A DNA stretch of 64,000 nucleotides from NCBI RefSeq assembly GCF_900961225.1, contig NZ_CAAHFN010000109.1, forward strand, positions 1 through 64,000, read 5' to 3'. Origin of the DNA: Modicisalibacter radicis. Lineage in GTDB: Bacteria > Pseudomonadota > Gammaproteobacteria > Pseudomonadales > Halomonadaceae. Made by a program: the position numbers and the translations under genes. The notes beneath the pieces were generated by a model. That model did no database searches and was not told the DNA's origin. It saw only the letters and a program-made list of their open reading frames with translations. This document shows, piece by piece, positions 50,437 through 59,894 of this stretch; position 1 is the first letter of the stretch; every line of letters begins with the position of its first letter.

Positions 50437-50871
50437 ATGAAAAGACCCGCCATGATCGACGCCCGGTTGCTGGAACGCATTGTCGATGCCTCGGTTGACG
50501 GCATCGTGGTCGCCGAGCAGGAAGGCGACGAGACCATCCTGATCTACGTCAACCAGGGTTTCGAGCGCCTGACCGGCTACACCACCGACGAGATCCTGTA
50601 TCGCGATTGCCGTTTCCTGCAGAACGGGGATCGCGACCAGCCCGCCCTGTCGCGCATCCGCCAGGCGCTAGAAGAGCGCCGGCCCTGCCGCGAGGTGCTG
50701 CGCAACTATCGCAAGGACGGCACGCTGTTCTACAACGAACTGTCGATCACGCCGATCTTCGACGAGCACGATCAGCTGACCTACTTCATCGGCGTGCAGA
50801 AGGACGTCACGCAGCTCGCCGAGGCATTGGCCGAGCTCGAGGCGCTCAAGACGAAACACGGCCTCGCCTAG
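50437..50871 (+). CDS. short LOV-domain blue-light photoreceptor
   Basis: A 144-residue protein consisting of one LOV (PAS) domain with short helical ends. The flavin-adduct cysteine is C58 in DCRFLQ (canonical NCRFLQ), flavin-contacting N90 and N100 (LRNYRKDG, FYNELSI) and the signalling glutamine Q121 (GVQKDV) are all present. It closely resembles the stand-alone Pseudomonas putida short LOV proteins, including the D before the cysteine, and has no fused effector. The start MKRPAMIDARLL is chosen for a weak AGGACA site; a longer frame upstream is not family-like. Output partner unknown; the C-terminal coiled segment is likely the dimer interface. Confidence 0.92.
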   Translation: MKRPAMIDARLLERIVDASVDGIVVAEQEGDETILIYVNQGFERLTGYTTDEILYRDCRFLQNGDRDQPALSRIRQALEERRPCREVLRNYRKDGTLFYNELSITPIFDEHDQLTYFIGVQKDVTQLAEALAELEALKTKHGLA

Positions 50872-51006
50872 GGTCGTCACGCCACGCGGTGATGGCCGCG
50901 AATTTATTGGCCTCAGCCTCTTGTACCAGACGCCGAGTGGCGCTATATAGCGACCAAGGCATCATCCGGATGCCGAATCGCCACCGCGTCAGGGGAGGCA
51001 GGTGAC

Positions 51007-51213
51007 ATGAGCCGTAAATCCTTCATCGAAGAAGAGAGCGTCGACGAGCAGGAATTCTTCGAAGCCGTCAACGACGAACACTTCACACGCCCCCGCGTCA
51101 GCCGCGCCGATAGCCTGCGTGCGCGTCGCCAGGTCGAGGCGCTGCTCGAGGAGCGCCGCCTCAGGAAAGCCATCGAGGACGACTGGTTCGCCGGGCTCGA
51201 CGAGGAAGAGTAG
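51007..51213 (+). CDS. small acidic conserved protein, unknown function
   Basis: A 68-residue charged protein. Its N-terminal half is acidic (EEESVDEQEFFEA), a basic helix follows (RADSLRARRQVEALLEERRL), and it ends with acidic DWFAGLDEEE. GGAGGCAGGTGAC provides a strong ribosome binding site. The pattern recalls a family of small Pseudomonas proteins of the PA3496 type, but I am not sure. It has no membrane segment. Confidence 0.7.
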   Translation: MSRKSFIEEESVDEQEFFEAVNDEHFTRPRVSRADSLRARRQVEALLEERRLRKAIEDDWFAGLDEEE

Positions 51214-51225
51214 GAATTCTTGAAG

Positions 51226-51356
51226 CGTTTCGTGGGAGTGGATCGACTCACGATCGGGGCAGCCGAAACCATCGGGAACGAGTTCCCTCCCACGAGACCC
51301 CTCCGCCCATGCACTGGGCCAGCTTCATCGGGAACAAGTTCCTTCCACGAGGGCCC
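51226..51356. repeat. tandem GGGAAC-type intergenic repeats (family 3)
   Basis: CATCGGGAACGAGTTCCCTC with CCACGAGACCC (from 51270) and CATCGGGAACAAGTTCCTTC with CACGAGGGCCC (from 51326) are two near-identical units 56 bases apart, each with an inner GGGAAC/GTTCCC inverted repeat. An upstream related stretch (CGTGGGAGTGGATCGACTCA) completes a REP-like block in the 214 bases before ettA. Confidence 0.75.
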
Positions 51357-51427
51357 CTGGCTGGCCTTTCCGGTTTGCCACCACTATCATCGAGACCCAT
51401 CGTTCACTTCCAACCGACCGGATTTCC

Positions 51428-53089
<1,662 letters not shown>

Positions 53090-53105
53090 CCTGAGCGCCG
53101 AACCC

Positions 53106-53142
53106 AAAAGGCCCCGTTGCGCGACGCAACGGGGCCTTTTTT
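53106..53142 (+). terminator. rho-independent terminator of ettA
   Basis: AAAAGGCCCCGTTGCG and its complement CGCAACGGGGCCTTTT form a long stem with a very short loop, followed by further T residues. It begins 17 bases after the ettA stop and, given the flanking A-run, could work in both directions. Confidence 0.95.
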
Positions 53143-53207
53143 GGATGGCTCATGGAAAGCGACAGAGAACCCCGCCAGAATCAAGGCCATTGCAAAAGGA
53201 CCGTGCG

Positions 53208-54590
53208 ATGTTTGCCGCAATCAACTTGCCGTACAAGTTGTTCAACCGTGTTCGACAGAGCATCGCCTATCTCCCCTGCCTGCTGGCGTTGATCTACCTC
53301 ACCCTGGGGCTGATTGCCGTGATACCACGGATACCCGATTCCGCCCTGCCCGACATCCTCGGCCACCTCGGCTTCAAGGATCCCGACACGGCCCGAGCGC
53401 TGCTCTCGACGCTGATCGCCGGGATGATCTCGATGGTCGTGTTCAGTTTCTCGATGGTCATGACGGTGCTTTCCCAGGCGGGGGGCAACTTTTCACACAA
53501 GCTGGTCTTCGGCCTGATCACGGAACGGCATCATCAGCGGGTGCTCGGCCACTACCTGGGTACGATCCTGTTCATTTTGATTCTGCTGATGGTGCCTTTC
53601 GACGGCGATACGCCCAGCCTGTGGCGTTCGCTGGGAGGCTATCTGGGGACGTTGATGGTGATCCATTGCCTGGCGCTGTTCGTCTACTTCATCCACAACG
53701 CCTCCCAGTCAGTCCAGATCAACGCGATCCTCCAGGGCCTGCACCAGTCGACTCGCGAGTCGATGCAACGCCTGACCACCCTGCAGGAGCAAGCGCGCTG
53801 GCAGCGACTGGATGGCATGGAGATACCCGCCGGGGGCCATGTGATCCATGCCCGACAAAGCGGATACGTGCAGAACGTTCAACTCGAGACACTGGCGCGG
53901 CTCGCCGAGGAGCACGGTACGGCAATCCATCTCAATTTCATGTTCGGCGATTACACCGTCGAAGGGTTTCCGCTGTTCAGGGTCGATACCGCCAGCCCGC
54001 CAGGCGAGGATTTCGATGACGCGGTGCTGGCAACGCTGATCCATGTGCAGGGGGAGTCGGTGAAGGATCTCTATATCAACGGCCTGACGCAGTTGATGGA
54101 GATCGCCGTCAAGGCGCTTTCGCCGGGGATCAACGATCCCGGGACCGCCCGGCTGTGCCTGCATCAATTGACCGAACTACTGTGCCGACGGCTGAAGATC
54201 GCTCCCAGCAACGCCTTGACCGATAAGCGCGGCAGCCTGCGGGTGAGCTGGAAGACTCACGATTTCGAAAGCCTGCTTTACCGGCTCTTCACGCCGATCC
54301 TGCATTACGGCCGCGACGATGTCAGTGTCGTGCTGGCCTTGCTGAAGGCCTTGAAGACGCTTTCGCTATTCGCCGATGCAGAGAGGCTTGTCATCATTCA
54401 AGCGCACGCCGACCGGGTGGTCGGCGCACTGGGGGAAGCGGCCAAGGACAACCTTGACCGCCATTTCATCGACAGGCGCCTGCAGGCGGGAGAACACCGA
54501 CTTCGACTACCCGGCGGTCTCTCTCCGGCATCAGCGCCGGCCACCCTCGTCAACGACGACTGCGTATCAGCGACACGACGAACAGAATGA
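53208..54590 (+). CDS. DUF2254 family membrane protein
   Basis: A 460-residue protein. Four N-terminal helices (about 20-42, 62-85, 108-130 and 140-165) are followed by a soluble C-terminal part. Family features include FSMVMTVLSQAGGNFSHKL near the second helix and the conserved ALSPGINDPGTARLCL segment near 307. Function unknown. AAAAGGACC precedes the ATG at 53208. Its last 41 bases overlap the convergent DUF1328 gene. Confidence 0.88.
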   Translation: MFAAINLPYKLFNRVRQSIAYLPCLLALIYLTLGLIAVIPRIPDSALPDILGHLGFKDPDTARALLSTLIAGMISMVVFSFSMVMTVLSQAGGNFSHKLVFGLITERHHQRVLGHYLGTILFILILLMVPFDGDTPSLWRSLGGYLGTLMVIHCLALFVYFIHNASQSVQINAILQGLHQSTRESMQRLTTLQEQARWQRLDGMEIPAGGHVIHARQSGYVQNVQLETLARLAEEHGTAIHLNFMFGDYTVEGFPLFRVDTASPPGEDFDDAVLATLIHVQGESVKDLYINGLTQLMEIAVKALSPGINDPGTARLCLHQLTELLCRRLKIAPSNALTDKRGSLRVSWKTHDFESLLYRLFTPILHYGRDDVSVVLALLKALKTLSLFADAERLVIIQAHADRVVGALGEAAKDNLDRHFIDRRLQAGEHRLRLPGGLSPASAPATLVNDDCVSATRRTE

Positions 54591-54705
54591 GGAAGACGAA
54601 GAACAGGATCTTGGCGATCGTTGCCGCCGCGCCGGCGATACCACCGAAGCCGAGCACCCCGGCAATGATGGCAATGACCAGAAAGATGATTGCGTAGTTG
54701 AGCAT
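54550..54705 (-). CDS. DUF1328 (YtjA-like) small membrane protein
   Basis: A 51-residue protein made of two hydrophobic helices: MLNYAIIFLVIAIIAGVLGF, then GGIAGAAATIAKILFFVFL and a short basic end (RSRR). This is the DUF1328/YtjA pattern, small inner-membrane proteins often linked to stress or stationary phase in relatives. AAGGACGAC precedes the ATG. Its 3' end overlaps the convergent DUF2254 gene by 41 bases. Confidence 0.92.
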   Translation of the reverse strand: MLNYAIIFLVIAIIAGVLGFGGIAGAAATIAKILFFVFLILFVVSLIRSRR

Positions 54706-54810
54706 GACCGTCGTCCTTGTAGAAGTTGGCTTTCCCTCGCCTCGATCGTCCGATCGAGGCTATTAGAGAATCGTCATGTTTTGACGTAGCGTCAAGTCCG
54801 AAGGCAAGGC

Positions 54811-55725
54811 TCAGTAGAACTTGGGCTCGCCGCGCGGACGCGTCTTGAAGCGCCGGTGCAGCCACAGGTACTGCTCGGGATGGCGACGGATCGCCGCCTC
54901 GATCACCGCGTTGATGCGTGTGGCATCGGCCACTTCATCGCCGCTGGGGAAATCTTCCAGGGCCGGCAGGTACTCCAGCGTGTAGCTGCGATCGTCGGGA
55001 TTGCGATGGAAGATCAGCGGCATGACCGGCGCCCCGGTCATGCGGGCGATCTTGGCGGTGAGCCTGATCGTCGCCGCCTCGATACCGAAGAACGGCGCGA
55101 ACACGCTGGCATCGCGCCCGAAATCCTGGTCCGGCGAATACCACACCGCATGGCCGGCCTTGATGCGACGCACCACGCCGCGCAGGTCGTGACGATCGAT
55201 CGCCTGGCCGAAGATCCGCGAACGGGCGCGGGTCATGAAGCGTTCGAACAACGGATTGTCGTGGGGGCGATAGACCACGTCGGCGGGGAAGTACAACGAG
55301 TGCAGCGCGCCGCCCAGGTCGAGCGTCGAGAAGTGGATGCCGACGATCAGCGCGCCCTTGCCCTGGGCGAGCGCCCGGTGCATGTGCTCCTCGCCGCGGA
55401 AGGTCACGCGGTGGCGCAGGTGTTCGGGATCCCGACACCAGCCGGTCGCCGTCTCGAGAATGCCGATACCATTGGCCAGGAAGGTCGCCTTGACCAGGTC
55501 GGCCCGCTGGCGCTCGTCGAGTTCGGGGAAACACAGCCGCAGGTTGGTCTCGGTGATGTGCCGGCGGCGCTTGCCGAAGCGCCAGGCCAACCAGCCGATG
55601 GTCCGGCCGACGGCCAGCTTGAGCGACCAGGGCAGCCAGGCGCCCAGGCGCATCAGGCCGATCGACAGCCAGGTCGGCCAGTAGCGCGGATGTGCCCAGG
55701 AGCGCGGCGACGTCGTGTCAGTCAT
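54811..55725 (-). CDS. lipid A biosynthesis acyltransferase (LpxL/HtrB family)
   Basis: A 304-residue inner-membrane acyltransferase that adds a secondary acyl chain to lipid A. One N-terminal membrane anchor (about 18-48), then the catalytic H-x4-D motif H131-F-S-T-L-D136, the RPHDNPLFE region and the WYSPDQDFG segment, all typical of LpxL/LpxM/LpxP. Which acyl chain or position cannot be decided. Start at ATG 55725 (GGAATCG upstream); a TTG two codons before is possible. It follows alr on the same strand but with a 155-base gap. Confidence 0.93.
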   Translation of the reverse strand: MTDTTSPRSWAHPRYWPTWLSIGLMRLGAWLPWSLKLAVGRTIGWLAWRFGKRRRHITETNLRLCFPELDERQRADLVKATFLANGIGILETATGWCRDPEHLRHRVTFRGEEHMHRALAQGKGALIVGIHFSTLDLGGALHSLYFPADVVYRPHDNPLFERFMTRARSRIFGQAIDRHDLRGVVRRIKAGHAVWYSPDQDFGRDASVFAPFFGIEAATIRLTAKIARMTGAPVMPLIFHRNPDDRSYTLEYLPALEDFPSGDEVADATRINAVIEAAIRRHPEQYLWLHRRFKTRPRGEPKFY

Positions 55726-55820
55726 TGGCAAGCGATTCCGTCATGCTGCTTAAAGTGCCTAGTTTATCCATCGATGCGGGATGCGTCAGTGCAGCCTGTT
55801 GATGAGGGCGAATCTATTCG

Positions 55821-55846
55821 CGATGGGGTGGCTGGAAACCCCATCG
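55821..55846. repeat. hairpin related to family-3 repeats between alr and lpxL-like gene
   Basis: CGATGGGGT and ACCCCATCG form a perfect nine-base stem with an eight-base loop, followed by GGGAACGCGCC as in the family-3 units. No T-run follows, so a terminator role for alr is uncertain. Confidence 0.6.
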
Positions 55847-55880
55847 GGAACGCGCCCCACCAGACCGCCAGGCTTTCTCT

Positions 55881-56981
55881 TCAGAGGTGACGATAGCGCC
55901 GGGGCACCCGCGGCAGTATCCCGGTCAACAGGGTGTAGCTGATGGTGTCGCAGTGCCGGGCGACCTCGTCTATCGACAGCCGGGCACCGCTCGGGTCCTC
56001 GCCCCACAACACCACGCGGCTGCCGATATCGGCCCCGGGCAGGTCGGTGAGATCCACCGTCAGCATGTCCATGGAGACCTTGCCGGCCAGCGTCGTCCGC
56101 TGGCCGTCGACCAGCACCGGCGTGCCGTCGGCGGCATGCCGGTCGTAGCCGTCGCCATAGCCGGCGGCGACCACGCCGATCCGCGACGGCCGTGGCGCAT
56201 GCCAGCGACCGCCATAGCCCACCGGCTCGCCGGAGGCGACCTCGCGCACCGCGATGATCTCGGAGCGCAGCGTCATCACCGGCCTGAGTTCACGGGCGGC
56301 ATCGTTCCCGCCTTCCAGCGGGTTGCTGCCGTAGAGCATCACCCCGGGGCGGTTCCAGGCGCCGTGCGCTCGGGGCCAGGCCAGCGTGGCCGGCGAGTTG
56401 GCCAGACAGGTCGGTGCATCGAGGCGCCGCGCCAGCGCGTCGATCGTCGTCATCTGGTGCTGGAAGCAGGCCGGATCCAGGGCGTCGGCGGTGGCGAAAT
56501 GGCTCATCAGGTGCAGCGCCGTGACCCGCTCGGGGCATGCCGTCAGGCGTGCCCACACGGCTTCGGCACGCGCCGGATCGAAGCCCAGCCGATGCATGCC
56601 CGAATCCACCTTGAGCCAGGTCGGGACCGGCCGGCGCGGCCGGTGATCGAGCAACGCCGCGACCTGCCATTCGCTGTGCACGACCAGCCACAACCCCAGC
56701 GCATCGACCCGTTCGAGCTCGTCGGGGGCGAAGATCCCCTCGAGCAGGACGATCGGTTCGGCCACCCCCGCCTCGCGCAGCACCGTGGCCTCCTCGAGAC
56801 TGGCCACGGCAAAGGCCGGCGCCAGGCCGCCGAGCGCACGGGCACAGGCCACGGCGCCATGCCCGTAGGCATCGGCCTTGATCACCACCAGCGCCTGGCT
56901 GGAGGGCGCCAGGTCGCGTGCCAAACGGTAATTGTGGCGAAGCGCGTCGAGATCGATATCGGCGTGGAGCGGCCGAGCCAT
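55881..56981 (-). CDS. alr: alanine racemase
   Basis: A 366-residue PLP enzyme (EC 5.1.1.1) making D-alanine for peptidoglycan. The PLP lysine K35 lies in VVIKADAYGHG; the second catalytic tyrosine is in the C-terminal domain motif VVAAGYGDGYDR (about 258-269); KVSMDMLTVDLT follows. No signal peptide, so a cytoplasmic, biosynthetic form. A GGAGG sequence precedes the ATG at 56981. Between tolC and the acyltransferase gene on the minus strand. Confidence 0.96.
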   Translation of the reverse strand: MARPLHADIDLDALRHNYRLARDLAPSSQALVVIKADAYGHGAVACARALGGLAPAFAVASLEEATVLREAGVAEPIVLLEGIFAPDELERVDALGLWLVVHSEWQVAALLDHRPRRPVPTWLKVDSGMHRLGFDPARAEAVWARLTACPERVTALHLMSHFATADALDPACFQHQMTTIDALARRLDAPTCLANSPATLAWPRAHGAWNRPGVMLYGSNPLEGGNDAARELRPVMTLRSEIIAVREVASGEPVGYGGRWHAPRPSRIGVVAAGYGDGYDRHAADGTPVLVDGQRTTLAGKVSMDMLTVDLTDLPGADIGSRVVLWGEDPSGARLSIDEVARHCDTISYTLLTGILPRVPRRYRHL

Positions 56982-57067
56982 GCATGCCTCCTGCGGCGAG
57001 AGGATGATCCGGGTTAGAGGGGCTCATTATTTGATAAAAGAAAGCGGAATTCACGCGCGAAAACACT

Positions 57068-57113
57068 AAAAAAGCGCGAGAACCCAGCATTTGGCACTGG
57101 ATATCGCGCTTTC
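57068..57113 (-). terminator. rho-independent terminator of tolC
   Basis: AAAGCGCGA/TCGCGCTTT outer stem with an inner CCAG/CTGG pairing, followed on the minus strand by TTTTTTAGTGTTTT, 32 bases past the tolC stop. Confidence 0.8.
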
Positions 57114-57144
57114 TGCAGCGAATAAGGGGCTTCGACGCTTGCCG

Positions 57145-58620
57145 TTATTCGCGGGGCGGCGTCGGCGGCTCGCCGATATCCATCATCGCCTCGTAGCGGC
57201 TGCCCTCTTCGTTGGGCAGGTCGAGGTGGACTTCGTCACCGGTCTGCAGCCATTCACTGAGGGTGCGCAGGCTGTTGGTGTCGAGGATGCCCGTCTCGCG
57301 ACGCAGGGCGAGCAGATCGGTGACGTAGCTGTAGCGTGCGTCGGCGTAGTCGGCCTGGGCGTCGTACAGGTTCTGCTCGGCCTGCAGGACGTCGACGATA
57401 TTCCGCGTGCCCACCTCGTAACCGGAGCGCGTGGCTTCCAGGGCGCTGCGGTTGGAGACGATCGCCTGCTGCTGGGCCTCGACGGTCTCGACGTCGTTGA
57501 CGACCTGGGTGTACAGCGAGCGGACCTGCTGGGTGGTCAGGCGGCGTTGCGACTCGAAGTCGTACTGCGCGGCCTCGAGCTGATAGGTGTTGCTGCGCAC
57601 CTGGGCGCGGGTACTGCCGCCGCTGAATAGCGCCCACGATCCCCGCAGGCCGATCTCGGCCCCCGAGTTCTCGCCCTGCACGTACTCGTTGTCGCTGTCC
57701 GAGTATTCGTAGCTGGCGTAGGCGTCGAGGCTCGGCAGGTAGCCCGCGCGCGCGATGTCGACGTCGCTGTTGGCGACCTCGATGGCCTGGTTGGCGGCCA
57801 GCAGCGTCGGATTGTTCTCCATCGCCAAAGCCACCCAGGCGTCGCGGGTGCTGGGCTCGGGTGACTCGATGGGCAACTCCTCGGACAGCGTGCTGATGGT
57901 GTCGTAGCGCTTGCCGGTGAGTCGCTCGAGCGCCTCGAAGCTGACCTGGAGATCGCTCTCGGCGGCGATGCGCTGAGCGCGCGCCAGGTCGTAGGTGGCC
58001 TGCGCTTCGTGGACGTCGGTGATCGCGATCAGGCCCACCTCGAACTGTTCGCGGGCCTGCTCGAGTTGCCGGCCGATGGCCTTCTCCTGGGCGACCCGAG
58101 CGGCGAGGATGTCGCGGGCCTGGAGAATCGCGAAATATGCCTCGGCGACATCGTAGAGCGTCTGCTGGCGCGTGCTTTCCAGCGTCAGCGCCTGCTGATC
58201 GATCTGCTCCTGGGCGCGCTGCAATTCGTGCCAGTTGGTGGCGTCGAACAGCGCCTGGGTGGCCTCGACGCCGACACTCGCGGAATTGTAGTTGTCGTCG
58301 CTGGGCGACGATCCGCCGGTTCCGGCACTCGCGGTGCTGCTCTGACTCTCGAAGGTGCGGTTGTTGGCGGCGTTGGCGGTGGCGTTGATCTGCGGCAACA
58401 GGTCGCCGCGCGCGACCTCCCGGTTTTCCTCGACGCTGTGGAAAGTGGCGCGCGAGGAGGCCAGGTCGGCATTGTTGTCCATGGCGTCGCGAGCGATCGT
58501 CCAGAGATCGGCCGCCTGGGCCTGGGTACACAGCGCGGAGGCGATCAGCAGGGGCAACAGCCGCCGGGCGAAGCCCGGACGCGACGACAGGCGCGGAAGT
58601 GAAACGAAGCGGGACGGCAT
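57145..58620 (-). CDS. tolC: TolC-family outer-membrane efflux channel
   Basis: A 491-residue outer-membrane protein forming the trimeric exit duct for RND, ABC and MFS efflux pumps and type I secretion. A signal peptide spans about residues 1-36 (cleavage after AQAA). The tandem OEP repeats are visible: DLWTIARDAMDNNADL, YDVAEAYFAILQARD and FEVGLIAITDVHEAQATYD in the first, and VNDVETVEAQQQA and YEVGTRNIVDVLQAEQNLYDA in the second. The start at 58620 follows AAAGGAAA; 40 extra codons upstream would spoil the signal peptide. Own promoter and terminator. Confidence 0.94.
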   Translation of the reverse strand: MPSRFVSLPRLSSRPGFARRLLPLLIASALCTQAQAADLWTIARDAMDNNADLASSRATFHSVEENREVARGDLLPQINATANAANNRTFESQSSTASAGTGGSSPSDDNYNSASVGVEATQALFDATNWHELQRAQEQIDQQALTLESTRQQTLYDVAEAYFAILQARDILAARVAQEKAIGRQLEQAREQFEVGLIAITDVHEAQATYDLARAQRIAAESDLQVSFEALERLTGKRYDTISTLSEELPIESPEPSTRDAWVALAMENNPTLLAANQAIEVANSDVDIARAGYLPSLDAYASYEYSDSDNEYVQGENSGAEIGLRGSWALFSGGSTRAQVRSNTYQLEAAQYDFESQRRLTTQQVRSLYTQVVNDVETVEAQQQAIVSNRSALEATRSGYEVGTRNIVDVLQAEQNLYDAQADYADARYSYVTDLLALRRETGILDTNSLRTLSEWLQTGDEVHLDLPNEEGSRYEAMMDIGEPPTPPRE

Positions 58621-58657
58621 CGATATTTCCTTTCGATAGCAAGCGATAGCGACAGCT

Positions 58658-58663
58658 ATTATA
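58658..58663 (-). promoter_or_regulatory. candidate -10 element of tolC
   Basis: TATAAT on the minus strand, 38 bases before the ATG, in an otherwise GC-rich sequence. The -35 region (AAGCTA at 17 bases) is weak, so an activator may be needed. Confidence 0.5.
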
Positions 58664-58740
58664 CATACGATGCCGCATGTTAGCTTGCGTAGCAAATGAC
58701 AAATAATGCGCATGCCGGATGAGTGACGGCCGAACGGCAA

Positions 58741-58761
58741 ACGCGGGCCATCGGCCCGCGT
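58741..58761 (-). terminator. probable terminator of rpoS
   Basis: ACGCGGGCC/GGCCCGCGT forms a nine-base stem with a three-base loop, 35 bases past the rpoS stop. On the minus strand it is followed by only TTGCCGTT, so efficiency is uncertain. Confidence 0.65.
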
Positions 58762-58796
58762 CGTCGCTACCCGTCAGTCTGCTCGACGGCCTCGCC

Positions 58797-59771
58797 TCAC
58801 TCGAATATCGCGTCCAGCGAGAGGCCCTGCTTTTCCAGCACGCGTCGCAACTTCTTCAATGCCTCGACCTGGATCTGGCGAACCCGTTCACGGGTCAGGC
58901 CGATCTCCTCGCCGACCTCCTCGAGCGTCGCCGCCTCGTGACCGCGCAGACCGAAGCGGCGCACGACCACCTCCATCTGCTTGTCGGTCAGTTCGGCCAG
59001 CCAGTCGTCGACATGCTGCTTGACGTCGCCGTCGACGAGCGACGATTCCGGGCCGCTTTCGTTCTCGTCGGCCAGCGTCTCGATCAGCGGCTTGTCGCTC
59101 TCGCCGCCCAGCGGGTAATCCACCGACGAGACGCGTTCGTTGAGCCCCATCATTCGCTTGACCGTGCCCACCGGCTTGTCGAGGAATTCGGCGATCTCCT
59201 CGGCGGTGGCCTCGTGATCGAGCTTCTGGGTCAGCTCGCGGGCGGCACGCAGGTAGATGTTGAGTTCCTTGACGACGTGAATCGGCAGGCGAATGGTGCG
59301 GGTCTGATTCATCAACGCCCGTTCGATGGTCTGGCGAATCCACCAGGTGGCGTAGGTCGAAAAGCGGAAGCCGCGCTCGGGGTCGAACTTCTCGACCGCG
59401 CGGATCAGGCCCAGGTTGCCCTCCTCTATCAAATCCAGCAGCGACAGGCCGCGATTGAGATAGCGCCGCGCGATCTTGACCACCAGCCGCAGGTTGGACT
59501 CGATCATGCGCTGGCGCCCGGCGGGATCGCCCTTCTGGGCGAGACGCCCGAAGTGCACTTCCTCCTCGGGGGTCAACAGCGGCGAGAAGCCGATCTCGTT
59601 GAGATAGATCTGGGTAGCATCGAGGCTCTGGTGATAGCTGTTTTCTTCGCGACTAAGCGCCTTCTCGAAGGCTTCCTCCTGTTTGGCATCGCCTTCGTCG
59701 ATGGCTTCTTCGACATCGACATTCACTTCGTTGAGATCGACTTCCTGTAGGTCCCGTTCAAGCATACTCAT
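58797..59771 (-). CDS. rpoS: RNA polymerase sigma factor RpoS
   Basis: A 324-residue sigma-70 group 2 factor for stationary phase and general stress. An acidic region 1 (VDLNEVNVDVEEA) precedes region 1.2 (QIYLNEIGFSPLLTPEEEV), region 2 with NLRLVVKIARRYLNRGLSLL, EKFDPERGFRFSTYATWWI, region 3 and region 4 with the helix-turn-helix TLEEVGEEIGLTRERVRQIQ. The nlpD-rpoS order is the classical one, and in relatives much of rpoS is transcribed from inside nlpD. A small hairpin (59848-59866) lies in the 123-base leader. Two starts are possible (MSMLERD or MLERD). Confidence 0.98.
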   Translation of the reverse strand: MSMLERDLQEVDLNEVNVDVEEAIDEGDAKQEEAFEKALSREENSYHQSLDATQIYLNEIGFSPLLTPEEEVHFGRLAQKGDPAGRQRMIESNLRLVVKIARRYLNRGLSLLDLIEEGNLGLIRAVEKFDPERGFRFSTYATWWIRQTIERALMNQTRTIRLPIHVVKELNIYLRAARELTQKLDHEATAEEIAEFLDKPVGTVKRMMGLNERVSSVDYPLGGESDKPLIETLADENESGPESSLVDGDVKQHVDDWLAELTDKQMEVVVRRFGLRGHEAATLEEVGEEIGLTRERVRQIQVEALKKLRRVLEKQGLSLDAIFE

Positions 59772-59894
59772 GTCGCTACCCCGTTTGTCTGCTGCTTTCC
59801 AATGCAGCCATCGGCCGGCTGGAATTATTGTTCTGGCCTGGCTGGGGCGACCGGCAAGACCGGTCGTCCGTCCCTGTTTGCGATCGCGATCCCC

